A DNA stretch of 64,000 bases from Roseovarius sp. MMSF_3281 (GTDB lineage: Bacteria; Pseudomonadota; Alphaproteobacteria; Rhodobacterales; Rhodobacteraceae), in the NCBI RefSeq assembly GCF_030733685.1, contig NZ_JASHIM010000018.1, forward strand, positions 1 to 64,000, given 5' to 3'. The notes under the pieces were generated by a model. That model ran no database searches. It had not been told where the DNA came from and saw only the letters and a list, made by a program, of their open reading frames with translations. Shown here in pieces: positions 8,696 to 17,636 of the stretch (positions within the stretch are counted from its first letter, which is position 1; each line of letters starts with the position of its first letter). The position numbers and the translations under genes are program-made.

Positions 8696-9705
8696 TCGCT
8701 ACCTTCGTAAAGGTGGCAGGCGACCTTGTGAGTGCCGGAAATGGTTCGCGATGCCGGTACGACCTTCCGGCAAATATCGGTCGCATGCGGGCATCTTGTA
8801 TGAAAGCAACAGCCGCTCGGGGGATCGAGCGGCGAGGGCACCTCGCCTGAAAGCTTGATCCGCTGCTTTTCGACCTTCGGGTTCGTCTTGGGAAGCGCCG
8901 AGATCAGCGCCTCGGTATAGGGGTGCTTGGGCGCGGCGAACAACTCTTCCGCGGTCGCGACCTCCACCAAGTTGCCAAGATACATGACGCCGATCCTGTC
9001 CGAGATGTACTTGACCACCCCAAGATCGTGCGAAATGAAAAGATAGGAAAGATCGAATGCCTCGCGAATGCGCTTCATAAGGTTCAGGACTTGCGCCTGG
9101 ATCGACACGTCAAGCGCCGAAACCGTTTCGTCGCAGACCACCACCTTCGGGGTGAGCGACAAGGCGCGCGCAAGGTTGATCCGTTGCCGTTGCCCGCCGG
9201 AGAATTCATGCGGAAAGCGGAAGTAATGTTCACTGGACAGGCCGACCGTCTCAAGAAGCTCTATCACCCGGTCGGTGCGTTCCCTGCGGTTGCCAATCCC
9301 GTGGATGCTCATCACCTCTTCGAGGATCGAGCCGACCCGCATTTTGGGGTTGAGTGACGAATACGGGTCCTGAAACACCATCTGGAGTTCCCGGCGGAAC
9401 TTGCCAAACTCGGCCTGCGTGGTCTCAAAGATATTCTGGTCCCGGTAATAACACGCACCGTCCGTCGGTTCGATCAGCCGCAAAAGCGTGCGCCCCAGGG
9501 TGCTTTTCCCGCAGCCGGATTCGCCGACCAGGCCAAAGGTTTCCCCCTCCATCAGGTCAAACGAAACCCCGTTCACCGCTTTGACATAGGCGTTGGGTTT
9601 GAACAGGCCTCGGCGGACCGGGAAATGCTGCCGAATGTCCGTGGCACGTAGCAGGGGCTGCGCGGCGCTTTGCGAAATGTCATGACCAGTGGCGGCACGC
9701 GACAT
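8692..9705 (-). CDS. Peptide ABC transporter ATP-binding protein, DppF type
   Basis: A 337-residue second ATPase of the importer. It has Walker [11 protein letters not shown]-loop [10 protein letters not shown], signature FSGGQRQR, Walker [13 protein letters not shown] and switch His ISHDLG, plus the C-terminal extension with cysteines ([14 protein letters not shown]). The start at ATG 9705 has AAGGAAAG upstream; the longer frame to 9756 runs into an intercistronic hairpin. The [11 protein letters not shown] element is typical of DppF/OppF. Confidence 0.93.
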   Translation of the reverse strand: MSRAATGHDISQSAAQPLLRATDIRQHFPVRRGLFKPNAYVKAVNGVSFDLMEGETFGLVGESGCGKSTLGRTLLRLIEPTDGACYYRDQNIFETTQAEFGKFRRELQMVFQDPYSSLNPKMRVGSILEEVMSIHGIGNRRERTDRVIELLETVGLSSEHYFRFPHEFSGGQRQRINLARALSLTPKVVVCDETVSALDVSIQAQVLNLMKRIREAFDLSYLFISHDLGVVKYISDRIGVMYLGNLVEVATAEELFAAPKHPYTEALISALPKTNPKVEKQRIKLSGEVPSPLDPPSGCCFHTRCPHATDICRKVVPASRTISGTHKVACHLYEGSE

Positions 9706-9735
9706 GGGGCTTTCCTTTTTCGGTTGCTTGCAAGA

Positions 9736-9764
9736 GCGAGGCGATGCCGAACGCACCGCCTCGC
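9736..9764 (-). promoter_or_regulatory. Intercistronic hairpin after the peptide-binding protein gene
   Basis: A perfect 8-bp stem, GCGAGGCG (9736-9743) with CGCCTCGC (9757-9764), lies between the binding-protein gene and dppF. There is no T-run after it, so it is not a standard terminator. In many ABC operons such a hairpin protects the upstream message and gives an excess of binding protein; that role is inferred here. Confidence 0.5.
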
Positions 9765-9779
9765 GCGGGTGGCTTCCGG

Positions 9780-11315
9780 TCAGTCGGCGACCGACAGGTT
9801 CGACAGGATGATATTGTTGGAAACGGTGAAACCCTCGATCTTTTCGGAAAGACCGTGCAACGGCTTGTAGTTGCCATAGCGAATGTAGGGCGTGTATTCC
9901 ATCACCTCGGCTTGAAGTTCGGTGAAAAGCTCAAGCGCCTTGTCGCGATCTTCGGTCACCCGGATTTCTTCGATCAGGCGGTCGATTTCGGGGCTGTCCG
10001 TCCATCCGGCATACTCGTTACGGGAATGCAGGAAGATCGCATTGATCGGCGTCGGCTCGAACGTGAATTCAGACGCGAACATATCCCAGGCTTCCGGGTC
10101 CGAGCGGTGTTCGAGCAGCGTTGCCCAATCGTATTCGGCCAGTTGCACGTTCAGGCCGACGTCCTGTAGCTGCTGCTGCACGATAACGGCCGCATAGAAG
10201 TGCAAAGGATAGGCGCGCGTGACAAGGAACGTCAGTTCTTCGCCGTCGTAAGACGATTCCGCGATCAGCTTGCGGGCCTTCTCGGCATCATCCTGATTGT
10301 AGTTCTCTTCGCCTGCGTCGTTGTACCAAAGCACCTGGTTCGGCGAGGCAAGGGAATGCTCAAGCGAATAGAACCGCTCGTTGCCCAAAGCGCCGTAGAG
10401 AATTTCGTTCATGTCGAGCGCCGCGCTGACGGCCTGTCGCAGCTTGATGTCGGTGAAAGGCCCGCTTTTCTTGTTAAAGAACAGGCCAAGGAAGGCATAG
10501 TCCTCCGCAAAGATCTTGAGGTCATCCGAGTCAAGCAACTGGTCGGCATTGTCATGCGGCAGGCGCAGGGCAATGTCATATTGTCCCGACCGCAGGCCCG
10601 ACACACGGGTGGAGTCGTCGGTCACGATTTCCATGTAAACGTCATCGACGCCGGGTTCCTTGGCCCCGGCCAGACCGTTCGGCGGCGTATCGACCGAGCT
10701 GTAATCCTCGTACTTGGCAAGGTGCATTTCCTTGTCGGTGTCCCAGTTCGCAACCTTGTAAGGGCCGGTGCCCACGTATTCGGTCACGCCTTGTGCGGGG
10801 GCATTCTCGATGATCTCCTCGGGCATGATACCGGCGAATTGCATCGGGTTGCCGATCACCGAAAGCGTAAGCGGCGCCGCCTTGGCCAGCCTGAGTTCAA
10901 GGGTCAACTCGTCAACCTTCTCGAACGTGGCGTCCGACAGGGTTCCACGTGCCAGGATCGACTTTTCCTTCCAACGGTTCATGGAGGCAACGGCATCGTC
11001 AGCCGTCAGCGGCTCGCCGTTGTGGAAGGTGATCCCCTCGCGCAGCTTGATGGTATAGGTTTTTCCGTCATCACTCACTTCGATGGACTCGGCCAGAACC
11101 GGCTGCGGCTCGTAATCGGCATTGAGCGTTACCAGCGGCTCGAAAATCTGCGCGGCAAAATCCATCGTGGAATATGCTGTCGACATATGTGGGTCGATCG
11201 TTGGCGGAATGGTGTCATACGCGATGCGCACTTCCGTGCGGTCCTGCGCATGGGCGCCGGTCGCCATCAGGGCGACCGCCACGATGGCTGCGGATGATTT
11301 TAGCTTTCTAAGCAT
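9780..11315 (-). CDS. Periplasmic peptide-binding protein (SBP family 5)
   Basis: A 511-residue solute-binding protein. The start ATG 11315 has a strong AGAGGAGAAG site and opens a Sec signal peptide (MLRKLKSSAAIVAVALMATG) with likely cleavage after AHA at residue 23. Family features include the early motif IPPTIDPHMSTAY, GKTYTIKLREGITFHNGEPL and VGTGPYKV. It would deliver the substrate to DppB/C. Longer in-frame versions reach back into the amidase gene and lack a signal peptide. Confidence 0.92.
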   Translation of the reverse strand: MLRKLKSSAAIVAVALMATGAHAQDRTEVRIAYDTIPPTIDPHMSTAYSTMDFAAQIFEPLVTLNADYEPQPVLAESIEVSDDGKTYTIKLREGITFHNGEPLTADDAVASMNRWKEKSILARGTLSDATFEKVDELTLELRLAKAAPLTLSVIGNPMQFAGIMPEEIIENAPAQGVTEYVGTGPYKVANWDTDKEMHLAKYEDYSSVDTPPNGLAGAKEPGVDDVYMEIVTDDSTRVSGLRSGQYDIALRLPHDNADQLLDSDDLKIFAEDYAFLGLFFNKKSGPFTDIKLRQAVSAALDMNEILYGALGNERFYSLEHSLASPNQVLWYNDAGEENYNQDDAEKARKLIAESSYDGEELTFLVTRAYPLHFYAAVIVQQQLQDVGLNVQLAEYDWATLLEHRSDPEAWDMFASEFTFEPTPINAIFLHSRNEYAGWTDSPEIDRLIEEIRVTEDRDKALELFTELQAEVMEYTPYIRYGNYKPLHGLSEKIEGFTVSNNIILSNLSVAD

Positions 11316-11341
11316 TGTCTTCTCCTCTGTTGAAGGTTTGG

Positions 11342-12610
11342 TTATTTCGCTTGCATGGCGTCTTGAGGTGACATGCAATCCAGCGACAACAGGGCCCGGG
11401 TGAAAACGCGGGCGCCGTTGATCGCATCTTGCATCGTGATGTCTTCTTCCGGGCAGTGGCTGCGCCCGTCGAGGCATGGCACGAAAAGCATCCCCGTCGG
11501 GCAAAGCCGCGCGATATGTGCCGCGTCATGGCCTGCGCCGCTCGGCATTTTCATCGAACTCAGCCCAAGCGCGGCGGCAGAGTCGGCCAGGGTATCAATG
11601 ATCGGCCCTGCGCAATCGGTCGGTTGCGACGCGCTGAGAGGGTGGACCTCGATCCGCAATTGGTCTTGCTGGCAAACCGTTTCTTGCGCCCAATCGATGA
11701 TGGGCTTCAGGAAACTGTCCAGCCGTTGTTGATCATCACTGCGCACTTCCACCGTTATCCGGGCCTCGCCGGGCACGGCGTTGGCGGCATCCGGGCGAAT
11801 GCTGATCTTGCCGACGGTTGCGACGAGGTACTTGTTCGACGATTGGCAAGCCTTTGCCTGCGCATTGACCCTTTCCACGATCCTTGATGCGCCGACAAGC
11901 GCATCCTGCCGAAGGTTCATGGGGGTCGTCCCGGAATGATCGGCGCGCCCCGTGACCACGATTTCGTAGCGCCTGATGCCGACGATATTCGTCACGACGC
12001 CGATCTGCGTTTCGGTGGATTCCAGAACCCGCCCCTGCTCGATATGCAGTTCCAGGAAACCCGCCAGTTCGGCGTCGCCACGCAGGGCGCCGTTCAGTTT
12101 CCCGGGCGTGCCGCCCGCACGCCTGATGGCGTCGCCAAGCCGTTCGCCCGCTGGGTTGGTGTACTCAAGAAGATCGGCAGGCAGGTTGCCCGACATGGCG
12201 CGGCTGCCGATGCAGGAAACGCCATAGTCGCTGGGCTCTTCTGAAAGAAAGTCGATGACTTCCAGCGTGTGGCGCGGCTTTTCGCCACTTTCAACGATAG
12301 CCTGCACCGCTTCCAGCGCGGTGACGACGCCCAGGATGCCGTCGTATCTTCCGCCGTCGACAACGGTGTCAATGTGGCTGCCACCCGCCAGAACGCCAAG
12401 CCCCGGCTCAGCCCCGGCAAGTGCACCGATCAGGTTGCCACCGGCGTCGATGCGCGTTTCCAGGCCCGCCGCCTCCATCTCTTGCCGCAGCCAGTCTCTT
12501 GCAGATGCATAGAGGTCGGTGAAGGCACGGCGCGTCCAGGGGCGCCCGGGCAGGGTGAACTCGGAAAGTTTGTCCAACCTCCGTTGCAGCCGGTTCTCGC
12601 TCAGCTCCAT
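11342..12610 (-). CDS. Zinc-dependent amidase, N-carbamoyl-L-amino acid hydrolase/allantoate amidohydrolase family
   Basis: A 422-residue M20/M28-type enzyme of the AllC/HyuC/AmaB group. The metal ligands are visible in GGSHIDTVVDGGRYDG, in SEEPSDYG, in ELHIEQG and in the C-terminal DGRSHCPEE. These enzymes cleave carbamoyl or related amide groups from amino acids. ATG 12610 is preferred; TTG 12622 in the same frame is possible but has a cramped ribosome site. It is the first gene of the peptide-importer operon, 26 bases before the binding-protein gene, so its substrate probably arrives through that importer. Confidence 0.88.
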   Translation of the reverse strand: MELSENRLQRRLDKLSEFTLPGRPWTRRAFTDLYASARDWLRQEMEAAGLETRIDAGGNLIGALAGAEPGLGVLAGGSHIDTVVDGGRYDGILGVVTALEAVQAIVESGEKPRHTLEVIDFLSEEPSDYGVSCIGSRAMSGNLPADLLEYTNPAGERLGDAIRRAGGTPGKLNGALRGDAELAGFLELHIEQGRVLESTETQIGVVTNIVGIRRYEIVVTGRADHSGTTPMNLRQDALVGASRIVERVNAQAKACQSSNKYLVATVGKISIRPDAANAVPGEARITVEVRSDDQQRLDSFLKPIIDWAQETVCQQDQLRIEVHPLSASQPTDCAGPIIDTLADSAAALGLSSMKMPSGAGHDAAHIARLCPTGMLFVPCLDGRSHCPEEDITMQDAINGARVFTRALLSLDCMSPQDAMQAK

Positions 12611-13260
12611 TGAATTCTTCAAATCCTGTCTTGTTCACCGCGATGTTTGGGTCGGGAATTCCGGCCCAGACCGAGGCAGTTTTACTTTCGTTCAACCAGC
12701 TGCGGCCAGGGCACCCGATTTGCGCAATTTTCGAAGCCACATCCTGTTGCTTCGGACGGGGTGAAGGTTTCCCAGATTGCAATTTTTGTCAAATTATTTT
12801 TCTAGAATTCAAATTGGTTATACTGAGATTTAACGCCGTTGATACCGCCGGTGGCGATCCATTCCCCGGGAAATCCGTTGTGAAATCGGGCGGTCCGGCA
12901 AGGCCACGCCCCCGGTTGCCGCCGTTTCCATGGCGCGCCATCACGTCAAGAAAAGTTACTCGCCGCGCTGGATAACTTTGCGCGGTATCGTGGTACCCGG
13001 CCATCACATATCGCGCCGCCAGACGGCTTTGTTCCGCGGCTTTCCCGGCAGCGGTCAAACCTCAAAACCGATATTTAAAACAGTCACTTATTGGGAAGCG
13101 GTGCAGCACCAAGGTGTCATGCATGCAGGGTGCTGGGGCAGGGGGCATATGGCTGTCATAATAGCCACCGGTACGCCCCCGATATCTTGAATTCGTCAGT
13201 CACCGGGCCGGTTGAAGCCAAGGCGCTTGCGCCTCGGCCCCCAACTCGGTGAGCCGGTCT
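12611..13260. other. 650-base intergenic region, no gene supported
   Basis: No reading frame here looks like a protein on either strand. The part nearest the amidase gene is AT-rich (about 12780-12835) and probably carries the operon promoter; a minus-strand TTGACA at 12787-12792 has only a poor -10 partner. Near the other end are nested dyads: GGGGGC (13141-13146) with GCCCCC (13175-13180) enclosing GGCT/AGCC, and GGGCCG (13205-13210) with CGGCCC (13235-13240) enclosing AGGCGC/GCGCCT. The latter may end the EEP-gene transcript. Confidence 0.5.
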
Positions 13261-14460
13261 TCAGTCCAACCGGATATGCGCCATGATCTGCCCGTGATCC
13301 GAGGCCAGCTTGTTGTAAGGCGCCTCGGCGTGGGAGCCATCGGTGATATGATCGTTGAAGACGCTGAAATAGGTCATCTCGCCGATGCGGCCTTCGAAAT
13401 CGGGGTGGAAATGGCGGCTGAGGTAGATCTGGTCGATGGATTCGAAAACCCCGCCGAAGGCCGTGGTATAGACCATGTCGCGCAGGGATTTGCGCACGAA
13501 AAGCCGCTCGGCGGGATGCAGCGACAGGCGCTCGACATCCTCGGTGATCTGGCGGTGTTCCTCGTCTGAATAGCGGCCCGAGCGGGATTGCGCATCGTGG
13601 CGCAGCATCCAGGCATAGTTCTTGAACGGGCGTTCCCCGCTGATGATTTCCGAACTCACCGCATGTTCGCCATCGTTGAAATCGCCCAGCACCATGACCG
13701 GGTGACCGGCCTCAAGTTCGGCCACGATCTCGCGCCGCAGAACCCAGGCCTCGGCCATGCGGCGGATCGCGGCGCGCAGGCTGCCCATGGCGCGGCCCAC
13801 CGCGTCGTATTGCGTCAGGTCTTCTTCGGGGGCATGGTCCGCCCCTTGCGGTTTGATATATTCCCCAAGCTTCGATTTGAGGTGGCAGTTGAAGACGGTC
13901 ACCACCCGATCCCCCACCGGCACACGTGCCTTGAGGATGGGCCGCGACAGGCGGCGCAGGGTGTAGTGACCGGCATCCGCATCTTCCATCCCGCGCAAGG
14001 GCGCAAAGGGAATGCGCAGCGGCTCGGGCAGGTCTTGAATGATCTCCGGCTGCCCCGCAAACCCAAAGCGTGACAGGATGGCCAGCCCGGGGCGGCGTTT
14101 GCCCGGCACGCCCTCGTCGGCGGCATTGGGGGCAAAGGCAAGGCTGGCCTCGCTATAGGGGTCCACCTTCAGTTTCTGGAAAATGACCTTGCGGTGATAG
14201 CGCTTGGACCGGTCGGGGATGGTGGCATCGTTCAATTCCGTGGCGCGCTGGTTGGTCTCCTCGACCACCGCGCGCAGGGCTTCGTCCTCGAAAATTTCCT
14301 GAAAACCCACGATATCGGCGTTCATCGACAAGAGTTGGTCGGCCATCCAATCCTCTTTCCACGCGTATTCCTCGGGGGTGTAGGATTGGAACTCGTAATA
14401 TTCCTTGTCGGGGCCGATCAGGTTCTTGACGTTGAAACTGGCAATCGTGAACTCGGTCAT
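13261..14460 (-). CDS. Endonuclease/exonuclease/phosphatase (EEP) family protein
   Basis: A 399-residue metal-dependent phosphodiesterase-fold protein. It opens with TIASFNVKNL, has the metal-binding Glu in VGFQEIFEDE, the NCHLKSK segment, the catalytic VLGDFNDGEH, and a closing SDHGQIMAHI with the Asp-His pair. No signal peptide is seen, so it is likely cytoplasmic. It could cut nucleic acid or another phosphodiester. It is the last of five minus-strand genes that include a macro domain, 24 bases after that gene. Confidence 0.85.
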   Translation of the reverse strand: MTEFTIASFNVKNLIGPDKEYYEFQSYTPEEYAWKEDWMADQLLSMNADIVGFQEIFEDEALRAVVEETNQRATELNDATIPDRSKRYHRKVIFQKLKVDPYSEASLAFAPNAADEGVPGKRRPGLAILSRFGFAGQPEIIQDLPEPLRIPFAPLRGMEDADAGHYTLRRLSRPILKARVPVGDRVVTVFNCHLKSKLGEYIKPQGADHAPEEDLTQYDAVGRAMGSLRAAIRRMAEAWVLRREIVAELEAGHPVMVLGDFNDGEHAVSSEIISGERPFKNYAWMLRHDAQSRSGRYSDEEHRQITEDVERLSLHPAERLFVRKSLRDMVYTTAFGGVFESIDQIYLSRHFHPDFEGRIGEMTYFSVFNDHITDGSHAEAPYNKLASDHGQIMAHIRLD

Positions 14461-14484
14461 TGGGGTCTCCGTCTGGAAGGTGGG

Positions 14485-14937
14485 TCAGGGCAGGGTGACA
14501 AGCGTATGGTCCAATCCGTCAAGGGCCGTGTCGATCAACGGGGCGATCCTGGCCCAATCGCCGCCCGCCAGGCCTGCGCCGATCATCGGATAGGCGATGC
14601 GCGCCCCGGAATGGGCCTGTGCCACGGCACGAAAGGCGCGGGACAATGCATCGTAGTCCACCAAGGGGCCGGGGCCCTGATAGTCGAACTGCGTGTAGGC
14701 ATTGACCACGGTCAGGCGATGCGCACCGCAGGCCACCGTGGCCTGCGAAATCGTGCCCAGTTTCGCGGGGTCGCCCTTGGGTGTGGCCCGATCGGCGGCA
14801 AGGGCCTCGGGGAAGGTCTGGGCAATGATCCGGGCGATCCCGCCGCCCATGTTGTGAAAGCAATTGCAGCCGTGGACGATCACGTCGAACTGCCCGTCCC
14901 GGGCCAGTGCGATCAAATCGCCTTCGACCTGTTTCAT
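14485..14937 (-). CDS. Macro domain protein (ADP-ribose binding/hydrolysing)
   Basis: A 150-residue single macro domain. The ligand-binding loops are visible as VIVHGCNCFHNMGGGIA and YPMIGAGLAGGDW. This variant, with LGTISQA and VVNAYTQFD, resembles the TARG1/Poa1p-like branch that removes ADP-ribose from proteins or nucleic acid, or hydrolyses ADP-ribose-1''-phosphate. The start at ATG 14937 overlaps the stop of the dehydratase gene (ATGA). A longer frame to 15219 lies inside that gene and is rejected. No ADP-ribosyltransferase gene is nearby. Confidence 0.88.
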   Translation of the reverse strand: MKQVEGDLIALARDGQFDVIVHGCNCFHNMGGGIARIIAQTFPEALAADRATPKGDPAKLGTISQATVACGAHRLTVVNAYTQFDYQGPGPLVDYDALSRAFRAVAQAHSGARIAYPMIGAGLAGGDWARIAPLIDTALDGLDHTLVTLP

Positions 14938-15917
14938 GCCGGCTCCAGCGTATCGAGCGCGCGGGCAAACATGGCTTGGTCCACATTGCCGCCCGATATG
15001 GTGCAGATCACCGTATCGCCCTCGATCTCGTGGCCATGGAACAGTGCCGCGGCAAGGGCCACGGCGCCGCCGGGTTCGGCCACCACCTTGAGCCGCTGCC
15101 AAGCCTGCGCCATGGCGCGCAGGGCCTCGTCCTCGCTGACGACGATCCCGGGGCCACACAACCGCGTCATGATGGGAAAGGTCAACTGCCCCGGCGCGGG
15201 GGTGACGATGGCATCGCATATCCCGCCCGAGCCTTGCGCGTTCTGCTCGATCCGACCTGAGAGGAGCGAGCGCGCGGTATCGTCGAACCCTTCCGGCTCC
15301 ACGGGCCGGGCGCGCATCCCCGGCGCCTCGGCCTCAAGCGCCAGTGCAATGCCCGAGGTCAGGCCGCCGCCACCGCAACAGACCAGTACATCGGCCTTCG
15401 TGACGCCCAGTTCGGCCGCTTGCGCGGCGATCTCAAGCCCGCAGGTGCCTTGCCCCGCGATCACCTCCGGCTCGTCATAGGGTTTGATCAGCGTGAGGCC
15501 GCGCTCGCTGCGCAGGGCCTCGCCCACCTTTTCGCGGCTTTCGCCGCCGGGGCGGTCATACAGCACCACCTCAGCCCCCAGGGCGCGGGTGTTGGCGATC
15601 TTGAGGGCAGGGGCGTCAGTGGGCATGACGATCACCGCCGGCACGCCGAATTCCCGCGCCGCCAGGGCCACGCCCTGCGCATGGTTGCCCGAGGAAAAGG
15701 CCAGAACCCCGCGCTTGCGCACCTCCGGGTCAAGCGCCGAGACCGCCGACCGCCCCCCGCGATACTTGAAGCTGCCGGTATGTTGCAGGCATTCGGGTTT
15801 GACCAACACGCGCCGTCCCGCGATCTCGTCCAGAAAGGGCGAGGACAAAAGCGGCGTGCGCCGCGCGTGACCTTTCAGGCGCTGGGCGGCGGCCCGGATC
15901 ATGGTGATATCGCTCAT
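14934..15917 (-). CDS. Threonine/serine dehydratase-like PLP enzyme
   Basis: A 327-residue fold-type II PLP enzyme. Lys in TGSFKYRGG forms the Schiff base, SSGNHAQG binds the substrate carboxylate and CCGGGGL holds the PLP phosphate. It lacks the C-terminal ACT regulatory domain of biosynthetic IlvA, so it is of the catabolic or serine racemase/hydroxyaspartate ammonia-lyase type. The exact substrate cannot be told. The start overlaps the upstream hydrolase stop by 4 bases. Confidence 0.88.
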   Translation of the reverse strand: MSDITMIRAAAQRLKGHARRTPLLSSPFLDEIAGRRVLVKPECLQHTGSFKYRGGRSAVSALDPEVRKRGVLAFSSGNHAQGVALAAREFGVPAVIVMPTDAPALKIANTRALGAEVVLYDRPGGESREKVGEALRSERGLTLIKPYDEPEVIAGQGTCGLEIAAQAAELGVTKADVLVCCGGGGLTSGIALALEAEAPGMRARPVEPEGFDDTARSLLSGRIEQNAQGSGGICDAIVTPAPGQLTFPIMTRLCGPGIVVSEDEALRAMAQAWQRLKVVAEPGGAVALAAALFHGHEIEGDTVICTISGGNVDQAMFARALDTLEPA

Positions 15918-16747
15918 AGGCTTTGCTCCAACAGGGTATGGATGGCCTCCAAGGCCTCCGTTTCATCAAGGAAAGGGACATGCCCCCGGTCGGGCACCGT
16001 GGCGGCGATCAGGCCGGGGTGACGCCCCTGCATCCTCTCCAATGTCTCGGCGGTCAGAAGGTCCGAGTTCGCGCCACGAATCGCGGCCAGCGGGATATCC
16101 TTCAACCCGTCGAACAAATCCCACAGGTTCGGCGCCTCGCCGACGCCGGCCTGACCGATCAATGCATCGCGCAGCTTCGGGTCATAACGCAGGACAAGCC
16201 CCGCGCCGGGGGCGTCCTCCCACATGAATTCCGCCTGTTCACGCCAGCGCGAGACCGGTACGCCGGGAAAATCATGCGCATGGCCCGAGGCCAGCGCCTG
16301 GGCGGCGGCATCCAGATCGGGGAAGGGGGGCGTTTTGCCCACGTACTCCATGATCCGCTCAAGGCCCTTCGGGTCCACCACCGGCCCGATGTCATTGAGC
16401 ACCACCGCCTGCAAGCGGTCCGGGTGCGTCACCGACAGCGCCATGGAAATCAACCCGCCGCGCGAGGTGCCGATGATCGTGGCCCGCGCCAACCCCAGGT
16501 GATCCAGCAATTCAATCGCGTCCTCGCCCTCGCGCAGGATATTATAGGTCATCGGGTCGCTGGCGTATTCCGACTGTCCGCGCCCCCGGTAATCCATCCG
16601 GATAAGGCGCACGCCGGGCAGATGCGGCGCAAGATAGGAAAAATCCGTGCCATTGCGCGTCAGCCCCGCAAGGCACAGCACCGGGCGGCCTTCGCCCTCA
16701 TCGGTATAATGCAGGCTCAGCCCATCGGATGTGGTGAAACGCGGCAT
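15914..16747 (-). CDS. Alpha/beta hydrolase
   Basis: A 277-residue hydrolase with HYTDEGEGRP, the oxyanion region LAGLTRNGTDF, DYRGRGQSEY, the nucleophile motif GTSRGGL and GHVPFLDE with the catalytic His. The GTSRGG elbow and general wording match a large group of uncharacterised alpha-proteobacterial hydrolases. The start at 16747 (MPRFTTSDG) follows the HAD gene stop by 2 bases. It lies within a tightly packed unit, but no substrate can be inferred. Confidence 0.85.
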   Translation of the reverse strand: MPRFTTSDGLSLHYTDEGEGRPVLCLAGLTRNGTDFSYLAPHLPGVRLIRMDYRGRGQSEYASDPMTYNILREGEDAIELLDHLGLARATIIGTSRGGLISMALSVTHPDRLQAVVLNDIGPVVDPKGLERIMEYVGKTPPFPDLDAAAQALASGHAHDFPGVPVSRWREQAEFMWEDAPGAGLVLRYDPKLRDALIGQAGVGEAPNLWDLFDGLKDIPLAAIRGANSDLLTAETLERMQGRHPGLIAATVPDRGHVPFLDETEALEAIHTLLEQSL

Positions 16748-16749
16748 GG

Positions 16750-17430
16750 TCAGACAAGCTCCGGAATGTTGGTCAGATCGGACAGGATGTGATGCGGCGC
16801 GGCGGGCAGGCGATCCACCGGGTCGCCCGCGCGATTGACCCAAGCGGTGGTGAAGCCATAGCCCGCAGCGGCCCCCGCATCCCACCCGTTGGACGAGACG
16901 AACAGCACCTCGTCGGGCGCAGATCCAAAGCGCGCGCCAACCATGTCATAGACTACCCGCGCGGGCTTGAAGACGCCCACGCTTTCCACCGACAGCACAT
17001 CGTCAAGGTGGCCGCCGATGCCTGCCGATTGCACGGCGGCATCCAGCATGTCGGGGCTGCCATTCGACAGGATCGCGCAGTTCATTCCGCGCGCTTTCAG
17101 GGTGGCCAGCATGTCGGGCACCTCTGGATAGGCGGCCAACTCACGGTACAACTGCAACAGGCGGCTGCGCAGGTTCTCGTCGCCGTCCAGCTCCGAAGCC
17201 TCAAGCGCCCAGTCCAGCCCATCCTTGGTCACCTCCCAGAAATCGCAATGCTGGTCCATGACGGCGCGCAGCCATGAATATTGCAACTGCTTGAGGCGCC
17301 AATGCTCGGCGATCTGCGGCCAGTGCCTGGCAAAATCCTCGCGCCCGGGTTCCCCGGCGGCCATGCGCGTGGCGGCGGCCACGTCGAACAACGTGCCATA
17401 GGCATCGAAAATGCAGGTCGTGATCGGCAT
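16750..17430 (-). CDS. Haloacid dehalogenase, type II (HAD superfamily)
   Basis: A 226-residue HAD enzyme. The nucleophile Asp is in FDAYGTLFD at residues 8-16, then SNGSPDML, KPARVVYDM and SSNGWDAGAAAGYGF follow, the last being diagnostic of L-2-haloacid dehalogenases. The start at ATG 17430 (MPITTCIF) is chosen because the domain begins right there. It is the first gene of the five-gene minus-strand unit down to the EEP gene. The substrate could be a 2-haloacid, or a phosphate ester if the specificity has drifted. Confidence 0.85.
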   Translation of the reverse strand: MPITTCIFDAYGTLFDVAAATRMAAGEPGREDFARHWPQIAEHWRLKQLQYSWLRAVMDQHCDFWEVTKDGLDWALEASELDGDENLRSRLLQLYRELAAYPEVPDMLATLKARGMNCAILSNGSPDMLDAAVQSAGIGGHLDDVLSVESVGVFKPARVVYDMVGARFGSAPDEVLFVSSNGWDAGAAAGYGFTTAWVNRAGDPVDRLPAAPHHILSDLTNIPELV

Positions 17431-17636
17431 GGCCCCCCCCGTGGCCCCCTTGGCTTCTGACCAGAGAGTTGCATGGATCAGACGCTTGGGAAAGGGGCAT
17501 TGCAGACCACGCGGGAAATGTTCCGCAGGTTGTTTGCAATCCTTGAGCGCAATGCTTAGACTCTTCGCCAGACAAACCCAAGCACCCGTGCATGGCACGG
17601 CCTTGCAAACCCATCCCCAAACAGATTGGATATTTT

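Noticed and set aside
12764..12792. Sigma-70 promoter for the amidase-peptide operon on the minus strand
   Set aside because: TTGACA is perfect at 12787-12792, but the hexamer 17 bases on reads AACCTT, which is a poor -10, so I did not call it as a promoter.
14938..15219. N-terminal extension of the macro-domain protein
   Set aside because: It lies inside the dehydratase gene in another frame, is Arg/Gly-rich and has no family similarity; the ATGA overlap at 14934-14937 gives a natural start.
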